A DNA stretch of 64,000 nucleotides from Yponomeuta sedellus (GCA_934045075.1 OW203722.1:899001-963000); one strand, 5' to 3'; shown: positions 42,271 to 52,433, counted from the stretch's first letter. Notes: a model not told the origin generated them from the letters alone. Numbers and translations are program-made.

Positions 42271-42875
42271 CTCTTATTATTAGGCAACCTAATGTCAAAC
42301 CACTGTGTGAAAAATCTTTGCTGAAATAAATAATCTCTGTGTGTTGTTTTGTGTTGCCTCATTTGTAAAAATTGGTCAAGCTGTTCGGTTTTGATGTGGT
42401 CATAAGTAAATACAAAAAAAAACCTCTTTTTTATGTATCTCTCAGAGAGTATGGGCATAATTATTACGCGTGCCCACCGAGCATTGGTAATACCTCTAAA
42501 TATCTCTACGAGGGAAAAGCAAAACCCCCGTCGGTTTCAGAGTCGGGTAAAAATCAAGGCCGCTCGGGATTTATATCTTCAAAGTGATGTTGACATATCC
42601 AATCTTTTCCTTATTTAGCTGTAAAAACGTCTTTATGACTTGTATCGGCGCTTATCACGGTTCAACGCAGGGGGCAGGGGGAGGGGTGCTCTCGCAGGAT
42701 ATCAAGTGTTCATGGCAACGTAGAAACTTCTTCAGACACTCTCAGGGCGCAAACAATTCGTTAAAATATGGATCTCTATCTAGACGTGACATCAAATTTG
42801 CTTAGGATTCATCAAGGTGATCTGACCGTAAATTAGAAACACAATAATATGAGTCTTTGAAAAACAAAATGTTTT
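42271..42875. other. Unassigned stretch
   Basis: Short ORFs in several frames without recognisable domains. Contains a G-rich run at 42670-42690. Confidence 0.35.
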
Positions 42876-42877
42876 TT

Positions 42878-43075
42878 AGCCTCTAAATAGGTTTTTTTAA
42901 AAATTGTCCTTAGCACGGGTTAGTGCATTAAAAATAGTATAATCATGTGGGTACAGTGATATCATTCCGATGTAAAAACCTAACTGCAAAGTAGGTAGTC
43001 GGGGCTGTAAGTGATGCAATTTGCTTAAGTTAGATATCGCTGCCAGTACTTAATACAGAAACTCCTAGTCCAATC
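42878..43075 (+). repeat. SINE-B unit junction (tail joined to next unit)
   Basis: GCCTCTAAATAGG, CTTAGCACGGGTTAGTGCAT, then directly ATCATGTGGGTACAGTGATA and GTAGTCGGGGCTGTAAGTGA. The end of one unit is followed by the start of the next, with no tRNA part before or after. Confidence 0.75.
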
Positions 43076-43314
43076 AAGCTGAAGGATCAATTTCTCAATT
43101 TTATTTTATTACAAGTGAAGCCGAAGTGAGCCATAAAGCGGAGAAATAAAAATCGCAGTATAATACCATCAATATCGAGATCAACATATAAAATTTACGA
43201 TCAATTTATGAGTATGACAGGATATTATTAGTGGTTTTAGCGAGATTGAAATTGCGAAACTGCCAATAGATTATCTATTAACGAACGGAAATACTTACTG
43301 GCTAATGTCATTAA

Positions 43315-43608
43315 TTAAAAAACCTATTTAGAGGTTAAAAATTTCCACCCATGCCGAATGTAAGTGATGCAATTGACTTCAGCTAGATGTCGCTGCCTGT
43401 ACGTAATTCAGAGAATAGTGTAAAGAGGTTCCAAATTTCACCAATGCCGGTGAGTCGCCCATTAGCTCAGTTGGATAGAGCACTGGCACGGATAGCCAGA
43501 GGTCGCGGGTTCGAATCCCGGCATGGGTGGAATTTTTAGCCTCTAAATAGGTTTTTTTAAAAATTGTCCTTAGCACGGGTTAGTGCATTAAAAATAAAAA
43601 TAGTATAA
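43315..43608 (+). mobile_element. SINE-B, complete permuted copy with 12-bp target duplication
   Basis: TAATGTCATTAA at 43303-43314 and 43609-43620 flanks exactly 294 bp. The order is inverted terminal piece, spacer (GCTGCCTGTACGTAATTCAG), tRNA-like core at 43457-43530, GCCTCTAAATAGG, CTTAGCACGGGTTAGTGCAT. The core folds as a complete tRNA cloverleaf: 6-bp acceptor stem, D arm AGCTCAGTTGGATAGAGC, anticodon stem TGGC/GCCA, loop ACGGATA, T arm CGGGTTCGAATCCCG. Confidence 0.9.
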
Positions 43609-43889
43609 TAATGTCATTAAACGAATAATTTGACACTTGAAATCACTTAAAACTACTCAACTATTCAGATAGTTTCTTAGACCTGAGATTTCCACACTCA
43701 GAAACCGGCCGTTACGGTTTCTGAATAGAGAATTTCACAAAGTAAATAATTAATTAACGTTCTGTCGCGCTCTTTTATGAGAAATTCAAAAAGACAGCAC
43801 AAAAATTAACTATTTACTTAGCAAAATTGTTATTTCAGAAACTGGCCCTAGCCTCATAGTTAGGCCATTGCACGAGACAAAAACTGAGG

Positions 43890-44300
43890 TGTGTTATTCA
43901 GACACTAGGGTTTCCCCTAGGGATAGGATTCGTAACGAATGCATCCGACAGAGAACCAACGTTATCGACATAGCTCAGAGAATCAGCGAACTGAAGTGGC
44001 AGTGGGCTGGCCATATCTCGCAAAGAACCGACTACCGTTGGAGTAAACGTGTCCTTGAGTGGAGACCGCGACTCGGCAAACGTAGTGTAGGACGCCCTCC
44101 GACCAGGTGGGATGACGATCTGCGAAAAACTGCCGGCAGATGCTGGATGCGGCAAGCTGAAGACAGGGCGCTATGGCGCTCATAAGGAGACGGCTATGTC
44201 CAGCAGTGGACTACATAATATAGCCTGAAGAAAAATAACAAGGGTTTCCTCACGATGTTTTGCTTCACAGTTAGCAAGTGGTATTATACTATAACTTTAC
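43890..44300 (+). pseudogene. RTE LINE 3' end, duplicate 2
   Basis: ISELKWQWAGHISQRTDYRW, VLEWRPRLGKRSVGRPPTRW and QAEDRALWRS, then a TAA in place of a leucine codon and YVQQWT. Very similar to 41870-42270, including sequence beyond the LINE end. Confidence 0.85.
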
Positions 44301-44405
44301 AAATGCACATAACTTAGAAAGCAAAGTCATTGGTACATGCCGAGATTCGAACCTGCGATCTCCCAATTAAGAAGCCGGCGCTCTACCACTCTGCTACCAC
44401 CGCTC
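44235..44405 (-). repeat. SINE-C, 5' half
   Basis: On the minus strand: tRNA-like head (44335-44405, with GTAGAGCGCCGGCTTC and B box GGTTCGAATCTC), CCAATGACTTTGCTTTC, GTGAAGCAAAACATCGTGAG. It is joined to the RTE tail by truncation. Confidence 0.7.
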
Positions 44406-45265
44406 TAACTATTCAGATATTCCATACCATTAATTAGCAATTATGTCCAATAGATAATTTCATCATAAACTATTTGTCCTGGCGACGCTAATTAGCTTTA
44501 TTATGCTGTAATTGATGGATTTTAAATAATATTTAGTGAAATTGATTGCAAAGTCTAATGCTATCACTAATTATTAAAAAGGTGATTTTCAGTTAGTCTG
44601 ATTCGGGTGTATTTTTTTATTATTGAACTGTGTAAGGTTTTTATTTGTTCTTCATTAGTTTTCATTAAAAAAATAAATTCTTGTCACAATTCATTTGGGA
44701 TATTTGCTATGTTTTCAAAATTATTATTTTTGACATATTAAAGAATAAACAAATAAGTTTCATTATATACAAACGTCGCACTTGATTTAAAAGAATTTAC
44801 TATTTAAAACGAGATTATTATTTCAGGTAAGTGTGACAATATGTATGTGTAAGACACGCCGAAAATCAAACTAGGTCCACCTGTAAAGTATACTTTTTGT
44901 ATGATATGACGAAACCTTATCCTTTTTTGATCCGCCACCCTAGCATGCGTCCACTGTCCCCAACAGCTATTCCTCACACAATGTTCTCAAGACCGGAGTT
45001 AAAGTTGAAGAGACCCTATTTGCTTTTCCATTTACGTGGTAGAATGGGGGACCTGAAAGCACCATTATACAGTTTAAAAGCTCTCGGGTAGTTTTTTCCA
45101 ATTAAAAGGAGCAGCAAGCCGACTCGAGACCCGAGATCAAATGTTTGCGGCACACGAGCGCCCGCGGCCATTCAAACAACTGAAAAGCTAAGTTACGGAG
45201 CTCCAACTGACTCTGTTGGCCCATTCACTTATTATTAAAGCCACAATAAATGATTGTTTGATCAT
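44406..45265. other. Unassigned stretch
   Basis: AT-rich to 44830, more balanced to 45265. Short ORFs only. Confidence 0.35.
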
Positions 45266-45267
45266 AT

Positions 45268-45835
45268 CAACCCTTGTACGTCCCCACTGCTTGGGCACGG
45301 GTCTCTCCCTGCATCGCAAGTAGGTTAGGCCGTACTCCCACGAGGGCCAAGTCCTGGTCGGTGGAGGATTGTAAGATAGTGGCGGGCCTTACTGTCAGAA
45401 GTTATAAAGCCACCCATAAGGCCTCAGACATGGCTTAACGACTGTCATTAGATGACAGCCAGCACCAACGGCTTATTAGCGTGCCTTGCGAAGCACGGAT
45501 GCGCTGATTTTATCAATCACTTGGGTTAAGCAACAACAGGCGCGGTCAGGTGTTGGATGTGACCAGCCTTGTTTGACTACCGCTAGTGGCATTGTTTCCA
45601 AGCGCTTCCGTTCTTCGAAAGGCACGTTCAGCCGTCGGTGCTGGCTGTCATGAAATGAAAGTCGTTAAGCCTTAGAGGCCTTATGGGCGGCTAAATAACT
45701 TCTGACAGTAAGGCCCGCCACTGTATTACAATCCTCCACTTGACTTGGATCCCGTGGTGGAGTATGGCCTTACCTTCCTGCGATGCAGGAATAGACCCGT
45801 ACCCCAGCAGTGGAGATATAAAAGGGTTATTATCA
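45268..45835. repeat. Head-to-head pair of 5S-derived SINEs
   Basis: A minus-orientation copy (45268-45525) meets a plus-orientation copy (about 45516-45835) at their 5' ends around GATTTTATCAATCACTTGGG. Together they form an inverted repeat with arms of about 250 bp. The plus copy has GTTAAGCAACAACAGGCGCG, and the minus copy lacks its 5S head. Confidence 0.85.
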
Positions 45836-46325
45836 TTCATGAGGTACTACTACTACAGAAATAACTACGTATTAGCCTGGTAGCGCATTGGAAATAAACA
45901 AAACTCGCCGTAAGTCGGTAAAAAAACCTGGAATGTTGGCAATTTTTCCTCTTCAGGTGGCCATTGATTGACTTTTAATTACTGGACGCAAATAAAAGTT
46001 TAAAAGTTACCGTAGAGACTGTGGAAACTTTAGCGAGATTCCCATTTTTAGAAAGCTTCGAAATTGGTGTTCTGCCTATTGATCTCTTTGTGAAATCTAG
46101 TACCATTTAAGTTAATTTTGATAGATTTTTATTTGTGAGGAACTTAATTTTTAAGAAGAATAGTATAAAAGAATAACGCTACGGTCTGCTTTGACGGTGT
46201 CATTGCTAGATAATGCTTTTTTTCAAGCTTCAACTCATCAAATTTCATTGTAAACTCGCTCGTACCTTAATAAAGTTCAGTTCGATATGCTATTAACTGT
46301 ACCAACACTCGAACTACATTTTAAT
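45836..46325. other. Unassigned stretch
   Basis: No gene or repeat family recognised. Confidence 0.35.
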
Positions 46326-46329
46326 ATTT

Positions 46330-46510
46330 TTTAAACTTGGTTTATTTGCCATGATCCGGACAAATAAGCCAAGGTTATTTGTCAGGATCGTGGCTAGTGG
46401 CAGTCTCTCGTGTTTGCCTGCCCCTCTGGGATACAAGCGTGAATTCATCTTATGTCATGTCATATATCATGTTACGTCATATGATGATACGTTATATCAT
46501 AGTATTTTCT
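46330..46510 (+). repeat. LINE 3' tail with degenerate ATGTC repeats
   Basis: GGCTAGTGGCAGTCTCTCG, TGCCTGCCCCTCTGGGATAC and then TATGTCATGTCATATATC. The minus-strand sequence next to the giant microsatellite (59887-59965) has the same TGCCTACCCCTCTGG block. Confidence 0.55.
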
Positions 46511-46540
46511 AAGGTTAACACGAGCACTAGACATATTTAA

Positions 46541-46704
46541 AACTGTTTTTATACGGATTTATGCTCGTTTATTACATTTTTACAATTTTCCGACGTTTCG
46601 GCACTTTTTCAGTCATCCGAGACCACGGCACCTGAAAAAGTGCCAAAACGTTGGAAAATTGTAAAAATGTAATAAACGAGCATAAATCCGTATAAAACAG
46701 TTTT
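46541..46704. mobile_element. Foldback element, 70-bp arms
   Basis: Arms 46541-46613 and 46632-46704 are inverted with few mismatches (AAAACTGTTTTTATACGGAT; CATTTTTACAATTTTCC). The core CGACGTTTCGGC...CCACGGCACC links it to the Penelope-type foldbacks. Confidence 0.75.
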
Positions 46705-47063
46705 AATTACGTTATATCATGTTATATCATGTTATGTTATGTAATTTTCGAAAGCAACGTTGCTTTATACTACTGCCGCTCATCAATTGGGTCAGGTCAG
46801 GGTAGAAGTGGCCGAATAAAATAAAAGATAGAAGTTAACAAAGTGCAATGGTGACGCAACAATGGCACTTGTTGCCGTCGCATCCGGCCGAGTATAGCAC
46901 TTGATACTGTAGTACAGAAGGTCCGCGTCAATGCGACACCTGATTTAAAAAAAATTTCGATTTGATGACAGTTTTAAATTTAAAAAAGATTTGATCACAG
47001 ATAAGACCGTTATAGATTCGCCACAGATTCGAGCCGTAATCCGTACAAATTACTTTTTGGGTC

Positions 47064-47650
47064 ACGTTGCATTGATGCTTTACCGGAGGCAGTATATCTC
47101 TCCAGCTTTTTCTGTACTACGATATGCTCAAACGAGTGGTTTCAAAGTCAGTTTGTGACGGTTAGGCCATACTCCACCACGGGGGCCAAGTCCGGGTTGG
47201 TGGAGGATTGTAGGACAGTGGCGGGTCTTACTGTCAGAAGTTATCAAGCCGCCCATAAGGCCTCTGACATGGCTTAACGACTGCCATTATATGACAGCCG
47301 GCACCAACGGCTTAACGCGCCTTGCGAAGCACGAAAGCGCTCGGAAAAATGCCACTAGCGGTAGTCACGGGATGCTCACCCATCCTGTACCTGACCGCGC
47401 CTGTTGTTGCTTAACCAAGTGATTGATTCCAATCACTCGGTTCGCCTAGGCCACGAGCGCTTCCCTAGGCTAAAATTTGGGTTTCATTAAAATTACTTTT
47501 AATAAAACCCAAATTTTAGATGAAACCAAAATAAGTTAACTTAAATAGGTACGTTGCATTGATGCTTTACCGGAGGCAGTATATGTCTCCACCTTTTTCT
47601 GTATTACGATATGCTCAAACGAGTGGTTTCAAAGTCAGTTTGTGACGGTG
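47064..47650. repeat. 98-bp direct repeats around a 5S-SINE and a palindrome
   Basis: GTTGCATTGATGCTTTACCG through CAGTTTGTGACGGT occurs at 47064-47161 and 47553-47651, about 95 percent identical. Between them are the 5S-SINE (47162-47463) and a palindrome at 47471-47518 with 14-bp perfect arms (TAAAATTTGGGTTT). Confidence 0.85.
47162..47463 (-). repeat. 5S rRNA-derived SINE lacking its 3' hairpin
   Basis: Minus orientation with the full 5' end (GCGCTCGTGGCCTAGGCGAA, GAGTGATTGGAATCAATC, GGATGGGTGAGCATCCCG). The terminal 80 bp with the CCCCAGCAGTGGGG hairpin are missing, cut exactly at the direct repeat. Confidence 0.85.
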
Positions 47651-47651
47651 C

Positions 47652-48225
47652 AAACCTCTTCAAACCATTTTTATTTCTTTTTCTATCATTTTCAAATATT
47701 TAAATTACGTCACACATTCTTCGATTTCCCTCATTTTTCATCACTACTACTTTACCCTTTGACCAGATCTGACCTTTTACCTGCTTCTCCGATTTTATCC
47801 AGTTTTATGTTTCAATAATTTACAAATAAAACCACACCTGAAGTCGTTCCAATTTTTATTATTTATAAAGATATCCAACGTTTCAAGTTAACAACCGTAG
47901 GTTCGATATTTTACTAAAGTGCATAGACGCTGTAAGATGGCAATTTTATTAAGTTTTATATTTTATTACGGGTCGAATCGATCCTTATGATATTGTTACA
48001 ATGCCACAATAAATGAAACTGAAGTGGCAAATTTAATGTTGGTTACAAAAATAATTTTAATTTCATTTCATAATGCAAATTTATTACAAAATTATTAAGT
48101 ACTTTTTATAGCGGGCGCAAAATTGGCCGCTAAGGAAAACTGTTTTATCAGCCCTATTACGCTGAAGATAGAACTGAAGGTGAAAAAATTGGTGCGGTAC
48201 TGCGTCCCAATATTTGAAGCATTCA
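47652..48225. other. Unassigned stretch
   Basis: AT-rich, with no recognisable gene or repeat family. Confidence 0.35.
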
Positions 48226-48229
48226 TCTC

Positions 48230-48503
48230 CAGCACTACATTTCCTATGTGTGGTGTCGGCCTAGAGAATAGCACCAACCCAATTCTTCCCGCGGGTGCGT
48301 AAAAGGCGGCTAAGGGACACAAATCGGGGGGTAGGCAGCAGCGCTCCTTGCAGTACAATTCCACCGAACTGCGATCCCCAACCCGCATGCCCAGCGTGGG
48401 GATTATGGGCATTACCCCCTATGATAGCACAACGTGGCGTTCTTTAGGGGAGGGCTATGTCCAGCAGTGGACTAGTATAGCTTGACGACGACGACGACGA
48501 CTA
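48230..48503 (+). repeat. RTE LINE 3' end, longer copy
   Basis: TTCCCGCGGGTGCGTAAAAG, GCAGCGCTCCTTGCAGTACA, CCCGCATGCCCAGCGTGGGG, GGGAGGGCTATGTCCAGCAG and terminal GAC repeats. Same subfamily as 34816-34933 and 10834-10926, but it extends about 150 bp further 5'. Confidence 0.8.
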
Positions 48504-49435
48504 CATTTCCGGAGTATATATTTTGTACTGCACCACTTGCGCAATATATTATGCGTCTCCACGCTATTTCTAAGCTTTAGATAAATTGTTTTAATCTCGT
48601 TGGAGAAGTCATGTTAATATACTAGATAACTATGATAACGTTTTCCTCTCCGACTGATACTTATCATGATATGCCCTGACGAAATGTCATTCTAGGCACG
48701 TGGTACAAAAATGTGGTATAAGAGTCGGGCTAAAACTTGACAAGAAGACCCTTATAACTTATGGAGCGTCTTCAAAATTTTATTTAAGAAATAATATGAT
48801 TCTCTTATGCATCTACGCACTTAGAAAACTTTATGATGCAAACACGAAGGTTTTTATTGTTAGAGTAACTTCATATTTCGTATTTACTAAGACTTAAAAA
48901 ACTCGATTTTTGTAGTTTTTTTTATTTCTGTGTATTCCTGCGTTGTCACTCTAGTTTAAATTTGATCGGTCAGTTCCCCGTTACATTCATCTATCTAAAT
49001 ATGCTAAAAAGAACAAAAATCCGTGGTCACCGCCGAGGTTCACCTCTTCATTAAGCTCACTGAACGCTGAACTCAGCTTAGGCTAATCGTGCTTCTATTC
49101 TTCTTTCTTCTCTATGACTTCGACCTCGCTTCAGCCTTGTTGTTATTATTCCCCTTCCAGTTTTTTCCCGAAAGCCCAGTTGTTGATTCCACTCTTGAGT
49201 GAGCTCTTTCACTTTTGTAGTGGGAATTCAGCGCTGTGCTATCGGGTTTCCTGTTCCGTTTTACCCAACTCCGTGGAGAGGTTGGAAAAGGTTTGTTCTT
49301 AGGAAGTTGTGTGTTTGTTTGTTACAGTTTTTAGTGTTAGCGCTTAGACTAACCACTGAGTATCGTTCCAAACCTCCTTAGCCTTAAGCTGAAAGACTGG
49401 ATCTCAGTTCATTTAAAATTAAGGCAGTAATGAAA
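48504..49435. other. Unassigned stretch
   Basis: Short ORFs (65 codons at 48700-48897) without domains. Two overlapping ORFs around 49114-49381 look like chance frames in a slightly GC-richer patch. Confidence 0.35.
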
Positions 49436-49439
49436 TAAG

Positions 49440-49660
49440 TAAATATAGCCACCCAACAAAAACACTTGACCTGGTCCCAGAATAGGGTGCCCTGTAGTAT
49501 GGTAACCAGGCGAGGACGTCACAAACATGAAAATACATCCAAAAGGAGGCCACTTGTATAAATGGACGGTGGCCCCCAGTGGAAATGAAACCCACGACCT
49601 TTTTGACTCTTGATACCTAAGCACCTTGACGGCTAGACCAACGAGGGAGTTGTATCGCAA
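49440..49660 (-). repeat. SINE-D, tRNA-derived
   Basis: On the minus strand the head reads CTCGTTGGTCTAGCCGTCAA and GGTCGTGGGTTTCATTTCC (A and B boxes), followed by GGCCTCCTTTTGGATG and GGTTACCATACTACAGGGC. Related copies are at 40488 and, weakly, 31940. Confidence 0.65.
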
Positions 49661-49749
49661 TTTATGTTTACTAACCTCATTTGAGAAATATGTGTAATAT
49701 TGACTTGTTCCGAAATAAAAAATAAATTAAATTGAAATTACACCATCAC

Positions 49750-49965
49750 ATCACACCAATATTATAAAGGTGAAAGTTTGTGAGTGTGTATGTTTGTTGC
49801 TTCGTCACGTCTAAATGGCTGGAGTGATTTTAATAATATTTGTTATGGAGTTAGCTTACATCACGGATTAGCACATAGGCTACGTTTCACTGCGGGAAAA
49901 TATCTAGTTCCCATGGGAAAATCGATAAACCGGGGGTAACACCGCGAGGCACAGCTAGTTTTTCT
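49750..49965 (+). repeat. Helitron-like nonautonomous element
   Basis: AATATTATAAAGGTGAAAGT, TCTAAATGGCTGGAGTGATT, GGATTAGCACATAGGCTACG and the end CCGCGAGGCACAGCTAGTTT. A terminal small hairpin and CTAGT are typical of animal Helitron 3' ends. The 5' end was not determined. Confidence 0.6.
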
Positions 49966-50014
49966 TATTTCCTAGCCTATTTACCTATTTACTAGCGCCA
50001 CCAACGTCAGGTCT

Positions 50015-50475
50015 GCGTGACCATAGTGATTGATTCCAATCTCTCGGTACTCCTGGGCCACGAGCGTCTCAATATGTATACAGTATCAGTAAACCTGAGT
50101 TTGTAGAATAAAGTGTACACGAGAAGCTGCGAAAATAGAAATGGGATTGTTTTTGTTGTCCGGGTTTCACTTTTAATTTTCATGTTTCGTACAGCGGGCT
50201 ACATCAAAGGACTAAACTGAAGAATGAATTGTTGTAAAATGCGATTTCCTAGTATACTTAGCTACGTGTGAAGGAAAATATCGTGAGGAGGCCTGAGTTT
50301 CTGAGGTATTATCGTGGACCCGTTAACGGGACAAAATAATGGGACCACGAGAAAACACCCAAAATACCTTAGTGCTTGTCAATTCCCGGTGGGCACGCGT
50401 GGTAATTAACTCTATATTCTTTCTCTCTCTCTCTGATAGAAGACATGTGCCCCCTGCAGTAGGACGTTTATCGAT
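50015..50475. repeat. 5S-SINE 5' scrap, then SINE-C
   Basis: 50028-50075 has the minus-strand 5S-SINE start (GAGATTGGAATCAATCACTA). 50250-50475 is plus-strand SINE-C: GTGAAGGAAAATATCGTGAG, GGTGGGCACGCGTGGTAATT, TCTC repeats and CCCCCTGCAGTAGGACGTTT. Confidence 0.6.
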
Positions 50476-50510
50476 CGATATTGATATCAACTTTCGCGAC
50501 TTTAACACAT

Positions 50511-50594
50511 AGTTAAAATATTTTCGGGGCTTATTCGCGTAGTAATAAATTACTACGCGATTAATTTTAACTAAGCCCCGAAAATATTCTAACT
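50511..50594. mobile_element. Minimal Penelope-type foldback
   Basis: AGTTAAAATATTTTCGGGGC and its inverted partner GCCCCGAAAATATTCTAACT enclose a nested palindrome (CGCGTAGTAATAAATTACTA). It has the same ends as 4218 and 23125 with almost no interior. Confidence 0.75.
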
Positions 50595-50595
50595 A

Positions 50596-50876
50596 TTTAT
50601 ATCAACCCTTGTATGTTCTCACTGCTGGGGCACGGGTCTCTTCCTGCATCGCAGGAATGTTAGGCCATACTCCGCCACGGGGGCCAAGTCCGGGTTGGTG
50701 AAGGATTGTAAGACAGTGGCGAGCCTTACTGTCAGAAGTTATCAAGCCACCCATAAGGCGTCTGACAGCGGTAGTCACGCGACAGTCACCCATTCTACAC
50801 CTGACCGCATCTGTTGTTACTTAACCTTAGTGATTGATTCCAATCACTCGGTTCGACTAGGCCACGAGCGCTTCAT
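50596..50876 (-). repeat. 5S-derived SINE with about 100-bp internal deletion
   Basis: 3' end GCCCCAGCAGTGAGAACATA, 5' end GCGCTCGTGGCCTAGTCGAA and head GGTGCGGTCAGGTGTAGAAT-like remain in minus orientation. The part around TGACAGCGGTAG joins two normally distant segments. Confidence 0.8.
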
Positions 50877-51360
50877 ATTATAACTACAAAACTTATATAA
50901 ATCGAGGTACAATATAAAAAGGCCTATTCGAACAGTGGTCCGCGGTGGAAAAGCTTGTCGATCAAGCCCGTTTTATCTCTCTGACAAAAGGTCTGTACTC
51001 TGATAACTCTGACTCAAGTTAAACTTCTAGTGGTGGAGAAGAAAAAAAATAACAATCATTTTAAAAATAAAATAGGTATTCACAAAAATATTACCTAGCG
51101 CTCATACGCTTCTGTGATATTATTTCCTGAATGAAATCCCTGAGCAGCCATAAAACTTTAAAGGAAGAAACCAAGGCACTGTATTCCTTCGGTTACAAGC
51201 TTGTAATATTCCTGTGTCGACGCAATTTAAGTTTCCCACTGAGGGTCTGGGCTAACTACTAACTAGTCAAGTCAATTTAAGTTTGCGCTCCGGAAGGTTA
51301 TTATTTTTATTCTGATTTCTCTGTGCTCAAGCAATTCCGACTTGGGTAACTGTATTCGAT
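50877..51360. other. Unassigned stretch
   Basis: No recognisable gene or repeat. Confidence 0.35.
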
Positions 51361-51362
51361 TT

Positions 51363-51920
51363 CAACCCTGTATGTCCCCACTGCTGGGACACGGGTCTCT
51401 TCCTGCGTTGCACGAAGGTTAGGCCGTGCTCCACCACGAGGGCCAAGTCCTGGTTGGTGGAGGTTTGTAAGACAGTGGCGGGCCTTACTGTCAGAGGTTA
51501 TCAAGCCGCCCATAAGGCCTCTGACATGACTTAACGACTGACATTACATGACAGCCGGCACCCACGGCTTAGGGTTGAACCTCATCGGGCAGCACGGAAT
51601 CGCCTTTTTCCGTCGCCCTTTCTCTTTCTGCACGCGGCGGCGGCGGAACCGCCGCGTGCTATCGCATTATGCTTACTGTCTCGGTCTAGCAAATGGCTGT
51701 TCTAAGCGTCAGAAAGAGAAAGGGCGACGGAAAAAGGCGATTCCGTGCTGCCAGATGAGGTTCAACCCTTAACGTGCCTTGCGAAGCACGGAAGCGCTCG
51801 GAAAAATGCCACTAGCGTTAGTAATGGGACGGTCACCCATCCCGCACCTGACCGCACCTGTTGTTGCTTAACTCGAGTGATTGATTCCAATCACTCGGTT
51901 CGACTAGGCCACGAGCGCTT
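51363..51920 (-). repeat. 5S rRNA-derived SINE split by a MITE
   Basis: Full-length minus-strand copy: 5' GCGCTCGTGGCCTAGTCGAA, GGTGCGGTCAGGTGCGGGAT, GGGTGACCGTCCC, and 3' GTCCCAGCAGTGGGGACATA. Interrupted at 51572-51768. Confidence 0.9.
51572..51768. mobile_element. Harbinger-like MITE with 59-bp terminal inverted repeats
   Basis: Arms 51572-51630 and 51710-51768 match as reverse complements with one mismatch and start GGGTTGAACCTCATC. TTA flanks both sides (51569-51571, 51769-51771), while uninterrupted SINE copies read GGCTTAACGTGCC there. TTA target duplications and GGG ends fit PIF/Harbinger elements. An inner GC-rich hairpin lies at 51630-51659. No transposase. Confidence 0.9.
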
Positions 51921-52109
51921 CCGTGGGTTACTGAATGCTAGCTGACAATAGCTGGTTTCATTTTAAACGGTAACCGATACTCCACAACTGTAAGTTTCAT
52001 TCATTTATCTTATCCTGTCCTATTCTTTTATAATTATCCTGACCTGCTCTGCCCTACCCGGTGGGACAGAGCAGGTCTCGTACTTGTAGGAAATAGTGTC
52101 TTCTTCTTC

Positions 52110-52195
52110 ATCTTCAGGATACATGATGTAGTCCACTGCTGAACATAGCCCTCCCCTAATGAGCGCCATAGCGCCCTGTCTTCAGCTTGCCGCAC
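52110..52195 (-). repeat. RTE LINE 3' tail
   Basis: Minus strand encodes RQAEDRALWRSLGEGYVQQW, then a stop-rich tail. Read on plus: TAGTCCACTGCTGAACATAG. Confidence 0.8.
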
Positions 52196-52433
52196 CGCAA
52201 TAGTGTCTAGGATTATTATTTTTTGACTGCTGTTAATACCAGAGTAAGACGAACGGAATAAAGCTAAGTGAATAACACGTATAATTTCTTGGCAACAACG
52301 CCCCAAGCAGTAAAGTCGAGCAAATTTTACATTAAACAAAATCCTTTATCACCCGCCTTCTCCCTTTCCCCATTTCGTCCTCAACGACGTATCAGATGTC
52401 GCGTGGCGCGCGTCACTCCATTATCTCTGGAGC

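Noticed and set aside
43457..43530. Functional tRNA gene
   Set aside because: It folds as a cloverleaf, but loop position 33 is C rather than U and it is embedded in a repeat present many times with the same tails, so it is SINE-B.
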